Source: Akkermansia sp. (GTDB lineage Bacteria > Verrucomicrobiota > Verrucomicrobiia > Verrucomicrobiales > Akkermansiaceae). From it: a DNA stretch of 7,528 bases. Within the stretch, counting starts at the first letter, position 1. Each line of letters starts with the position of its first letter. Positions 1 through 6,115 of this stretch are shown piece by piece. Below the pieces are notes generated by a model. That model saw nothing but the letters and a program-made list of their open reading frames with translations, searched no databases and had not been told where the DNA came from. Both the position numbers and the translations under genes were made by a program. The stretch lies in the NCBI GenBank assembly GCA_017628435.1, contig JAGBZE010000169.1, positions 1 through 7,528 on the forward strand, in the 5' to 3' direction.

Positions 1-5
1 AAAAA

Positions 6-572
6 TTACACCGTCATGATGTCCTTCTCCTTGGCAGCCACCAGGTCGCCAACGGTCTTCACGTACTTATCGGTGAGCTTCTGAACCTTATCCTCGGCGG
101 TGCGCACACCGTCCTCAGTCAGGATGTTATCGGCCTTCATCTTCTTGATGCCGTCCATACCGGTCTTGCGAACACCACGAATACGCACGCGGGTTTCCTC
201 ACCCAGACCGGCCACATACTTGCAGAGCTCCTTGCGGCGCTCACCGGTCAGCTCAGGAATGGGCAGACGCACGGAGCGGGCATCGATGATGGGGGAAATA
301 CCCAGGCGGCTTTCAGCGATAGCTTTCTTGATATCGTTGAGGGTACCCGGGTCAAACGGCTGAATCAGGATGGAACGGGCATCGGGGGTGGAAACCACAG
401 CCAGGCTCTTCAGCTTCATGCTGGAACCGTAGGCAGCCACGAAAATGTCCATATTGTCCACCAGGGAGGGGGAAGCCTTACCAGTGCGCACGCCAGCAAA
501 ACCAGCCTGCATGTGCTCCACAGCTTCCTCCATGCCTGTCTCTACTTCGAGTAAGAGTGTCTCTTCGTCCAT
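6..572 (-). CDS. frr: Ribosome recycling factor (RRF)
   Basis: Cytoplasmic factor that, with EF-G, splits the post-termination ribosome so that its subunits can be reused. The 188-residue product is close to the usual length of about 185. The family signature VRTGKASPSLVD lies at residues 28-39, the hinge and second-domain stretch LPIPELTGERRKEL at 103-116, and the basic helix VRIRGVRKTG at 129-138, followed by the C-terminal coiled helix ending QKLTDKYVKTVGDLVAAKEK. These match the three-helix bundle (about 1-30 and 106-185) and the beta domain (about 31-105). The start is ATG at 572 and the stop TAA at 6-8. No Shine-Dalgarno sequence precedes the ATG. A TATAAC box lies at 584-589 but has no good -35 partner. 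It follows pyrH by 38 bp and is probably co-transcribed with it. Identification is firm. Confidence 0.97.
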   Translation of the reverse strand: MDEETLLLEVETGMEEAVEHMQAGFAGVRTGKASPSLVDNMDIFVAAYGSSMKLKSLAVVSTPDARSILIQPFDPGTLNDIKKAIAESRLGISPIIDARSVRLPIPELTGERRKELCKYVAGLGEETRVRIRGVRKTGMDGIKKMKADNILTEDGVRTAEDKVQKLTDKYVKTVGDLVAAKEKDIMTV

Positions 573-610
573 TGTTGTATTTGGTTATATGTGTTGAAAT
601 CTGTTTATCA

Positions 611-1339
611 TCAGCCGATGATGGTGCCAATCTTCTCACCGAGCAGAGCGCGGGTGATATTGCCGGGCTGGTGCATATCGAACACCATAATGGGCTTGGC
701 ATTGTCCTTGCACAGGGTGAAAGCGGTCTGATCCATCACCTTCAGGTTGCGGGAGATGCACTCCTCGTAGGAAATCTCATCAAAGCGCGTGGCGGTGGGG
801 TCAGTCTTGGGGTCGGCGGTGTACACGCCATCCACGGAAGTAGCCTTCATCACCACTTCGGCATTGATTTCACAGGCGCGCAAAGCAGCGGCCGTATCGG
901 TGCTGAAGAAGGGGTTGCCGGTACCGGCAGCAAACACTACCACCTCGCCGGAGCGCAGCTGGTGGCGGGCCTTGTTACGCACATAGGGCTCAGCCACGTT
1001 CTTCATCTCAATAGCGCTCTGCACATGGGCGGGCACACCGGCCTCCTGCACGGCGGAGCAAATGGAAAGAGCATTCATCACCGTGGCCAGCATGCCCACA
1101 TAATCAGCCGTGGGGCGATCCATACCGCGCACGCTGGCCTTGGCACCGCGCCAGATGTTGCCACCGCCCACAACGATGGCAATCTGCAGGCCACCCTTCT
1201 GCTGGGCTTCAGCAATCTCACGAGCAATGCGAGCCACAATCTCCGGGGAGATATTATCCTTGCTGCCGGGAGCACGCAGGGCTTCACCACTCAATTTCAG
1301 AAGAATACGTTTATACGGAGGCTGGGGCTGTTCGCTCAT
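611..1339 (-). CDS. pyrH: Uridylate (UMP) kinase
   Basis: Phosphorylates UMP to UDP with ATP in pyrimidine nucleotide synthesis. It belongs to the bacterial hexameric UMP kinase family (amino acid kinase fold), unlike the eukaryotic enzyme. The 242-residue product has the N-terminal phosphate-binding motif KLSGEAL at 15-21, GGGNIWRG at 58-65, the UMP-contacting helix around RPTADYVGMLATVMNA (75-90), GTGNPFFSTDTAA at 139-151 and the nucleotide-binding segment DGVYTADPKTDPTA at 170-183. The start is ATG at 1339 and the stop TGA at 611-613. A -10-like TATTCT lies exactly six bases before the ATG, so the transcript may be leaderless. GGAA in the same gap is at best a weak ribosome site. frr follows 38 bp downstream. 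The upstream neighbour is a small membrane protein, not tsf. Confidence 0.97.
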   Translation of the reverse strand: MSEQPQPPYKRILLKLSGEALRAPGSKDNISPEIVARIAREIAEAQQKGGLQIAIVVGGGNIWRGAKASVRGMDRPTADYVGMLATVMNALSICSAVQEAGVPAHVQSAIEMKNVAEPYVRNKARHQLRSGEVVVFAAGTGNPFFSTDTAAALRACEINAEVVMKATSVDGVYTADPKTDPTATRFDEISYEECISRNLKVMDQTAFTLCKDNAKPIMVFDMHQPGNITRALLGEKIGTIIG

Positions 1340-1345
1340 GGTTCC

Positions 1346-1351
1346 AGAATA
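1346..1351 (-). promoter_or_regulatory. Candidate -10 box for pyrH (TATTCT)
   Basis: Read on the minus strand, TATTCT is followed by six bases (GGAACC) and then the pyrH ATG, so initiation at the usual distance would fall on the A of the start codon. It fits TANNNT. The -35 region is poor: GTGGCA at 19-bp spacing is the best match. The call rests mostly on position and on the same arrangement at two other genes in the window. Confidence 0.4.
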
Positions 1352-1376
1352 GGTTTGTTCCTGTTAACTCTGCCAC

Positions 1377-1402
1377 TTTTAGCTGTAAAAAGCGAGCTAA
1401 AA
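1377..1402. repeat. 8-bp inverted repeat upstream of pyrH
   Basis: TTTTAGCT (1377-1384) and AGCTAAAA (1395-1402) form a perfect inverted repeat with a 10-base spacer. It lies about 38 to 63 bases before the pyrH start, just upstream of where a -35 box would be. It could be an operator or activator site, or a weak terminator for the gene ending at 1462. The AT-rich stem makes a strong terminator unlikely. Confidence 0.4.
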
Positions 1403-1461
1403 ATGTGCCAGTCAGCAAAAAAATAACGCGGTGGGTATTGACTTCTCTGCGCAAAGAAGAT

Positions 1462-1920
1462 TCACCAGCTCCGGCACCTGCCCAGGCACCAGGAAAACAC
1501 AAAGGAATACCCCGCCAACAGGAGCAGGCAAGCATGCCCCGGCAACCAGCCCCACACGGCACCTTCTGTCTGAACCTGCGATGAGAAAATGAGCTGATGC
1601 CAGCAACAGGACGTACGCTGCCCCCAGAGCAGCGACGCATGGCAAGCCACCAGCACCAGTTCATAAACCAGCAGCAGCCCATACACCCACATATCACGGC
1701 GGAGATGCGTATAACTCCATCCCCGGTACAGGAACGCAATGCACCACACCGGCACCCCCAGCAGAGCGAGGTCAACACTCGTCCATGCGTGGGTTCCGTG
1801 GCAATCCTGCTCGCCCATGAGCGGCAGGAAGCAGAAAAACGCCAACGTAAGCAAGGCCGCCGTGTTCAACTCCGCCCTTTTCACCGCCAGTGCATAGCGG
1901 GCTTTCTCAGCTTTCCACAT
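1462..1920 (-). CDS. Small multi-span membrane protein, unknown function
   Basis: I do not recognise a family. With ATG at 1920 the product is 152 residues and has four hydrophobic stretches, at about 21-37, 50-67, 77-100 and 125-148, with a basic N-terminus (MWKAEKARYALAVKR). It is rich in Trp, Cys and Leu. This start is preferred because AAGGGGG lies about 8 bases upstream. An in-frame ATG at 1937 would add six residues, and the frame stays open to 1989. The chosen start overlaps the end of the preceding gene by 14 bp, which suggests translational coupling in an envelope operon. An alternative reading frame over the 3' third is also hydrophobic and runs to 1412, so a frameshift or a different true C-terminus cannot be excluded. 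Third-position GC favours the frame given. Confidence 0.7.
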   Translation of the reverse strand: MWKAEKARYALAVKRAELNTAALLTLAFFCFLPLMGEQDCHGTHAWTSVDLALLGVPVWCIAFLYRGWSYTHLRRDMWVYGLLLVYELVLVACHASLLWGQRTSCCWHQLIFSSQVQTEGAVWGWLPGHACLLLLAGYSFVFSWCLGRCRSW

Positions 1921-2395
1921 TCCCTGCCCCCTTTCCATAATAATGCCACAGCTCACACCCTGCCATGAATAAGAAACCCGTGCTCCCAACAGCCAGAATC
2001 AGCGGCACCACCCACGAGGAGGGCTGCACACCAAGACTCAACACCGATTTTTCCGGATTCCCCGGGTTCACATACACCGTCACCCGCCGGGTCTCGATAG
2101 CCTCATCAAACATCCGGCTCGTAAATCGCTGCCCCATTCGGACAATCGTGTACGTCTCGCCCTGATATTCCATCGCCACCTCAAGACGGCGTTTCTTGTA
2201 GCCAGGCCGGTGACGCTCCACGTAACCCTCCACCTGAATTCCCGAGTCAGCCTGCAAGATGTAGTAGTTATCACGCAGCTGTTGCATGGCAAGCCATCCC
2301 AGCACCAGGGCGAAGAAGGCATACACACCGCAGCGGACCCGCATACCACTACGATTCAACTGCCTGCTATAGGCATTATTCTCAAGCCATTCCAT
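1907..2395 (-). CDS. DUF3592-like membrane protein with two membrane segments
   Basis: The 162-residue product has a membrane segment at about 22-41 (VYAFFALVLGWLAM), a mostly polar middle region and a second membrane segment at about 128-148 (WVVPLILAVGSTGFLFMAG). The middle part holds VEGYVE at 55-60, a basic patch (KKRR, 67-70), a MEYQGETYTI strand at 75-84 and VTVYVNPGNPEKSVL at 105-119. This order (G-x-V strand, Y-x-G-x-x-Y strand, then V-x-V-Y-x-N-P-x-x-P) is what I know from DUF3592 proteins, whose function is unknown. The start is ATG at 2395 with GAGG almost touching it, which is too close for a normal ribosome site. The preceding gene ends 8 bp away, so translation may depend on coupling. 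The stop TGA is at 1907-1909, inside the next gene. Confidence 0.78.
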   Translation of the reverse strand: MEWLENNAYSRQLNRSGMRVRCGVYAFFALVLGWLAMQQLRDNYYILQADSGIQVEGYVERHRPGYKKRRLEVAMEYQGETYTIVRMGQRFTSRMFDEAIETRRVTVYVNPGNPEKSVLSLGVQPSSWVVPLILAVGSTGFLFMAGCELWHYYGKGAGNVES

Positions 2396-2403
2396 ACCTC
2401 AAC

Positions 2404-3195
2404 TCAATTTTCCGAACCTTTAGCGAACAGAGAATCCAGCTCGTTCTTCCAATCAGTTACCATGGTCTGTATCTCCTTGCGGGAAAGCCGGGCATCTTCA
2501 TTTCCGGGCAGACCGTTACCGAGCGGACCGTCAGGGGAACCGTTTACCATGTTGCCAAGCAGCCTGGTCAATTCCTTGTTCGTACACTCCGCGCAGGCTT
2601 TGTACACCACTTTCTTCATTCCGGTGTCCAACGCGCTCCTCTTCACTCGACTGAGCACAAAGAAACGCACTGCAAGCAAACGCTGATGATGCCGGTGCAT
2701 TTCCCGGACATCGCTATCGCACACTCTGTCAGCGAGCGTAGTCTGGTACCGGCTCACCGCCAGCGTTATCAGGCGGAACAAAGCGGCATCATCCAGTCCG
2801 GAATCACCAACGGGGGCTGATTCCTCCTCAACGGAGCGTACGTAGGCCTTGTAAATGGCAGCAAACTTATCTCCGTGCTGCCGGGCAACCGCGGCCAGAT
2901 GTTCTTTGCTACTCAGCGCTGATTTTTCATCCGATATCAGCAGAGTCCGCATCCAACGCGGTTTGCGACTCGATGCTGCAGCCTTCGGAGTGGGATAATT
3001 CTTCAGCTGCAGATATTCGAGCAATATCTCGTGGCTCAAGGCACTCGTATCTGCGGTGTACACCTCCGGATTTACCGCAAAAACCGGCACAATAGCCAGA
3101 TCTGTCAGCATCTCTACCGAATACCAATCTCCTGCGCTCGCAGAAAACAATCCTGCGAAACATACACAACAATTCATCAGAAGGCGCCGGAACAT
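2404..3195 (-). CDS. Putative secreted helical protein, unknown function
   Basis: No family is recognised. From ATG at 3195 the product is 263 residues and begins with a typical signal peptide: basic MFRR, a hydrophobic core, and ASA before GDW, so cleavage after residue 21 is likely. The mature part looks mainly helical and charged, with a CAEC pair of cysteines at 201-204 and a Gly/Asn/Pro-rich stretch (about 214-233) before a final helix. It is probably periplasmic or surface-exposed. The open frame extends to 3390, but that extension overlaps the preceding gene and would bury the signal peptide, so it is rejected. ATG at 3177 (residue 7) is an alternative start. There is no Shine-Dalgarno sequence. 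A good promoter places the transcript start on the ATG itself. First gene of a likely three-gene operon. Confidence 0.75.
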   Translation of the reverse strand: MFRRLLMNCCVCFAGLFSASAGDWYSVEMLTDLAIVPVFAVNPEVYTADTSALSHEILLEYLQLKNYPTPKAAASSRKPRWMRTLLISDEKSALSSKEHLAAVARQHGDKFAAIYKAYVRSVEEESAPVGDSGLDDAALFRLITLAVSRYQTTLADRVCDSDVREMHRHHQRLLAVRFFVLSRVKRSALDTGMKKVVYKACAECTNKELTRLLGNMVNGSPDGPLGNGLPGNEDARLSRKEIQTMVTDWKNELDSLFAKGSEN

Positions 3196-3201
3196 GAAAT
3201 C

Positions 3202-3229
3202 AATATAACAAAAAAAACACCAATGTCCA
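3202..3229 (-). promoter_or_regulatory. Promoter of the 2404-3195 gene
   Basis: On the minus strand, TGGACA (3224-3229) and TATATT (3202-3207) are separated by 16 bp, and each matches the sigma-70 consensus at five of six positions. The spacer contains eight consecutive T. Initiation seven bases past the -10 box would fall at 3195, the A of the start codon, which predicts a leaderless mRNA. Confidence 0.6.
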
Positions 3230-3305
3230 GCGCTATAGTGAGTCCCCGGAGCTCGTATCCCGCATCTACCATCCTCCGCAGCGGATTCGTGTGCCGCTAC
3301 GACTC

Positions 3306-4616
3306 CTACGCGTCCCCCATCATCAGAAATTCCTGTCTGCCGACACAGCGTGGCGCGCCGCCCCCCACCGGGGTGAACCAGATTTCCCACTCGGTGGCGT
3401 AGAACTCATTCAGGTTTCCGCTGTAAACCCGCAGGTTGTGCCATATCATGGCGCGGCCCAGAGCATCCAGGGAGAGCCCCCTCGAGACACGTCCGGAGCA
3501 CCCCACAGGTTTCCCGGTCGACACATCGCGAGCCCGCAGCTCGACCTCACCGTCAGGGTACGATGGCGGCAGTACAACCAGGGCCCGGTACACACCAGCC
3601 TTATCTGCACACCAAAGGCAAAGAAATGGCTCCTGCGGCAGCGGTGGCACCAGAGCATCCAGCCCGGCGCGGGTCGGATTGGCAGCAAGCGGAGCCAGGC
3701 TTTCATTCAGCAGACGCAAAGGCCCGGCAACCTGTTCCTCGGCAGGCTGCCAATCGGTATAGATATAATCTCTGTTCAGCACAACCGACCACCCCGAATG
3801 CAGCGGCAGCTGCCATGGTACAGATTTCTTTTCCTCTTCTACCAAAAGGTTCCTCCTGGGCCGCAGGTGAGTCCTGCGAGTCACTGCGACATCCGACATA
3901 CGCAGAATATGCGACTGAGGCTCTTTCGCATGCGCCAGCAGCACAGAATCATGCTCAAGGCAAAGCACCTGAGCATCGAAACGCGGATTGGTGGCCTCAG
4001 CATACAGACAGCGCAGCACGTACTCCCGAAGAATCTCCGGCGCATCATGGGTCAGTTTCTCCAGATTCGGCACCGGCGGCATCTGCACCAGCACCTGCAC
4101 CGGCGGGCGGACAGGGCGCAGGCGCAGCAGCTCAGCAGCTCGCTCCGATACTGGCGGAACATCCCCCACCCAAGGTCTCATGCCACGGGGAGCCACATAC
4201 TCCTTTTCCTTCGGCAAACTCACTCCATACATATACAAATCCGAACGGAACCCCGCCAGCAACACCACTGTACCGGCTGCACCACACACCATACCACCAC
4301 CAATCAGGCATCCCCAGCAGCACAGCAGATGCCGCCATACCCGCCGTCTGCAGCAGAGCACCGTCATCACGAAGGGCCACAGCACCAGCACAGGCCACAG
4401 TACCTGCAGCGCCAGCACCAATACTATCAGCAGCACCTTCACACACGCCAGCCCCACACCCGCGCCGCCACTCCAGGAGTTATACAGGGCCACCGCAGCC
4501 ATCATCACGGAACAGGCAAGAGCCAGACCATATACGAACAGTGGAAACTTCCAGCAGCTCCACATGAACTGCCGGAACCGCATCATCCAGGGGCGTTGAG
4601 TCCATCTATCTGCCAT
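3306..4616 (-). CDS. Membrane-anchored protein with large C-terminal domain, unknown function
   Basis: I do not recognise this family. From ATG at 4616 it is 436 residues. The first 125 residues hold three hydrophobic regions, at about 24-48, 54-88 (long enough for one long or two short spans) and 97-121, with basic residues between them (CRRRVWRH at 89-96). They are rich in Cys, Trp and Met. The remaining 310 residues are soluble: a proline-rich linker (about 142-185), a helical stretch (186-205) and what looks like a beta-rich end (about 330-431, with EVELRARDVSTGKP at 357-370 and ATEWEIWFTPVGGGAPRCV at 407-425). The open frame continues to 4667, but ATG at 4616 fits the promoter at 4624-4652. 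Two long frames on the opposite strand have His/Gln/Pro/Arg-rich translations typical of antisense shadows. Its own promoter and a 110-bp gap to the next gene suggest a separate transcription unit. Confidence 0.78.
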   Translation of the reverse strand: MADRWTQRPWMMRFRQFMWSCWKFPLFVYGLALACSVMMAAVALYNSWSGGAGVGLACVKVLLIVLVLALQVLWPVLVLWPFVMTVLCCRRRVWRHLLCCWGCLIGGGMVCGAAGTVVLLAGFRSDLYMYGVSLPKEKEYVAPRGMRPWVGDVPPVSERAAELLRLRPVRPPVQVLVQMPPVPNLEKLTHDAPEILREYVLRCLYAEATNPRFDAQVLCLEHDSVLLAHAKEPQSHILRMSDVAVTRRTHLRPRRNLLVEEEKKSVPWQLPLHSGWSVVLNRDYIYTDWQPAEEQVAGPLRLLNESLAPLAANPTRAGLDALVPPLPQEPFLCLWCADKAGVYRALVVLPPSYPDGEVELRARDVSTGKPVGCSGRVSRGLSLDALGRAMIWHNLRVYSGNLNEFYATEWEIWFTPVGGGAPRCVGRQEFLMMGDA

Positions 4617-4623
4617 ACAGTCC

Positions 4624-4652
4624 GTTATATCAGATTCACACAGAGAAATCAA
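4624..4652 (-). promoter_or_regulatory. Promoter of the 3306-4616 gene
   Basis: On the minus strand, TTGATT (4647-4652) and TATAAC (4624-4629) are separated by 17 bp, matching the sigma-70 consensus at four and five of six positions. Transcription would begin at about 4617, one base before the ATG at 4616. No Shine-Dalgarno sequence can fit in between. Confidence 0.5.
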
Positions 4653-4753
4653 TGGCAATGCGGGCAAACGCAGTCATTATCACGAAACATCAGGGCAGCG
4701 GCGAAGAACAAGTCGCAAAAATCAACAAAAACGCACTGAAAACAATTTTCCTG

Positions 4754-4782
4754 TTTGCAAGGGCTGGCAAATATGCTAGAAT
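4754..4782 (+). promoter_or_regulatory. Promoter of the LptF/LptG-family gene
   Basis: TTTGCA (4754-4759), a 17-bp spacer and TAGAAT (4777-4782) give a reasonable sigma-70-like promoter, with four and five of six matches. Initiation is expected near 4789, leaving about 7 bases before the ATG at 4796. The near-palindrome TTTGCAAGGGCTGGCAAA (4754-4771) covers the -35 box and could be an operator. Confidence 0.5.
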
Positions 4783-4795
4783 GATGGTCGTTGCA

Positions 4796-6025
4796 ATGAA
4801 AACTATTGACCGCTACATTCTCAAGCAACTCATCTCCGTGACATTTCTGGGGGTGCTTTCGCTGACCATGCTTCTGCTGCTGGGCCAGCTCTTCAAGGAA
4901 TTGCATGCCCTTCTGGTGGAAAGCGGCGCACCGCCCACCATCGTCATCGACTTCATTCTTCAGGTTATTCCCTTCTCTCTCACTTTCTCTGTGCCGTGGG
5001 GATTCCTGACGGCAGTGCTGCTGGTGTATGGGCGACTTGCTGCAGATAACGAGCTGACCTCCATGCGCATGGCAGGTCTGAGCCTGTGGCGTCTCAGTGT
5101 ACCGGCCATCGGTATGGGCATTGCTCTTTCCGCCCTTTGCTACTACATCAACATCGAAGTAGCCCCCAAGGGTAAGAACGCCATGAGCGACCTGGTCATG
5201 CGCGCAGCCATGGATAATCCCCGCAATCTTCTCAACTCCAGCCAGACAGTCACCAAGCTGGATAAGGTGCAGCTCTATATTGAGCAGCGCTCGGGAGATG
5301 AACTGAGAGGCCTGCACGTATACCCCATTGCAAAGGGCTCCGGCCTGGATGCCGATTTCGATGCGATACATGCAGAGAGCGCCACTATCGGTGAGTTCGA
5401 TCTGAAAAGCCGTCTACTCCAACTCACGCTGAAGAATGCCCGCATTGAGCGCTCCGGCGCATCGCTCACGGATATGGCTGCCATCGCTGTCATGCCGCTG
5501 CGCATCCACATTCCCATCCGCGATCAGCGCCGCCTCAAGCCGAACCGTTTCACCAACAGCGAAATCGACTATGTGCTCAGCCACAGCAAAATCACGCTGC
5601 AGCTTGACCCTAAAAATCTGGAGACCTACGAGGACAACGCCTCCATCAACCCGGCTTTCCCCTGCGCAGAGCAGCTCTGGGCAGATGTCCGCAAGGACGT
5701 GAACTACTACAACAGTGCCATGAGCAAAAAGAAAAACGTGCTGGAGTTCAGCACAGAAGGTGTGCAGCGAGCTTCGTTCGCCTGCGCCTGCCTCGTTTTC
5801 TCGCTCATCGGTGTACCACTGGCCATTACAGCCCGCCGCAAGGATACCTCCAGCGGTTTCGCCATTGGCATTCTGGTAGCTGCGTTGTACTTTGTCACCC
5901 TGGTATTCTGCGAACTTTCCCGCAAAGCCAGCGGCATCACTCCTTACATCGTGCTGTGGCTGCCCAACGTTCTTTGCGCAGCATATGCCATCTGGCAGCA
6001 CCAGCGTGCTAAGTTCCGCGGCTAA
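4796..6025 (+). CDS. LptF/LptG-family lipopolysaccharide export permease
   Basis: Inner-membrane subunit of the Lpt ABC transporter (LptB2FG), which extracts lipopolysaccharide from the inner membrane and passes it to the LptC/LptA bridge. The 409-residue product has the family layout: MKTIDRYILKQL at the N-terminus, three membrane helices (about 10-32, 50-78, 99-121), a large periplasmic domain (about 122-325) and three C-terminal helices (about 330-352, 360-379, 384-402). The cytoplasmic loop DNELTSMRMAGLS at about 84-96, which contacts the ATPase, is the strongest signature. The sequence does not let me separate LptF from LptG. ATG at 4796 is chosen because the protein then begins like the family. 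In-frame ATGs at 4781 and 4784 overlap the -10 box, and the frame is open back to 4652. It stands alone, without a partner permease or lptB in view. Confidence 0.9.
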   Translation: MKTIDRYILKQLISVTFLGVLSLTMLLLLGQLFKELHALLVESGAPPTIVIDFILQVIPFSLTFSVPWGFLTAVLLVYGRLAADNELTSMRMAGLSLWRLSVPAIGMGIALSALCYYINIEVAPKGKNAMSDLVMRAAMDNPRNLLNSSQTVTKLDKVQLYIEQRSGDELRGLHVYPIAKGSGLDADFDAIHAESATIGEFDLKSRLLQLTLKNARIERSGASLTDMAAIAVMPLRIHIPIRDQRRLKPNRFTNSEIDYVLSHSKITLQLDPKNLETYEDNASINPAFPCAEQLWADVRKDVNYYNSAMSKKKNVLEFSTEGVQRASFACACLVFSLIGVPLAITARRKDTSSGFAIGILVAALYFVTLVFCELSRKASGITPYIVLWLPNVLCAAYAIWQHQRAKFRG

Positions 6026-6052
6026 ATTCCCGGATTGGTAACCTCACATAAG

Positions 6053-6081
6053 AAAGCCACCGGAAACCCGGTGGCTTTTTT
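6053..6081 (+). terminator. Rho-independent terminator after the permease gene
   Basis: AAAGCCACCGG (6053-6063) pairs perfectly with CCGGTGGCTTT (6068-6078) around a four-base loop, and a run of six T (6076-6081) follows. It begins 28 bases after the permease stop. On the minus strand the same hairpin is followed by TTTCTTA, so it may also stop the converging metH transcript, less strongly. Confidence 0.9.
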
Positions 6082-6115
6082 GTGTAACAATCCAGAGAGA
6101 CTCGCATCGGGTAGC

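Noticed and set aside
1417..1423. A run of seven A on the plus strand, considered as the end of a terminator for the 1462-1920 gene.
   Set aside because: I could not find a convincing stem directly upstream on the minus-strand transcript.
557..1426. A plus-strand open frame of 289 codons.
   Set aside because: It lies antisense to pyrH, which is securely identified, and its translation is low-complexity His/Gly/Leu-rich sequence.
3210..3217. A run of eight A on the plus strand (T on the minus strand), considered as the end of a terminator for the 3306-4616 gene.
   Set aside because: No GC-rich stem lies directly before it in the transcript. It fits better as the spacer of the promoter at 3202-3229.
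3196..3390. A 65-residue N-terminal extension of the secreted-protein gene.
   Set aside because: It overlaps the end of the preceding gene, contains that gene's 3' sequence in another frame, and would bury a clear signal peptide.
3291..4739. A plus-strand open frame of 482 codons, longer than the gene it faces, with another of 334 codons in a second plus frame.
   Set aside because: The translations are dominated by His, Gln, Pro, Arg and Ser with no domain or membrane pattern, while the minus strand gives clear membrane helices and a matching promoter. They are antisense shadows of a GC-rich gene.
4652..4795. A 48-residue N-terminal extension of the permease.
   Set aside because: It would cover both divergent promoters and put a polar, non-family segment before the normal LptF/LptG N-terminus.
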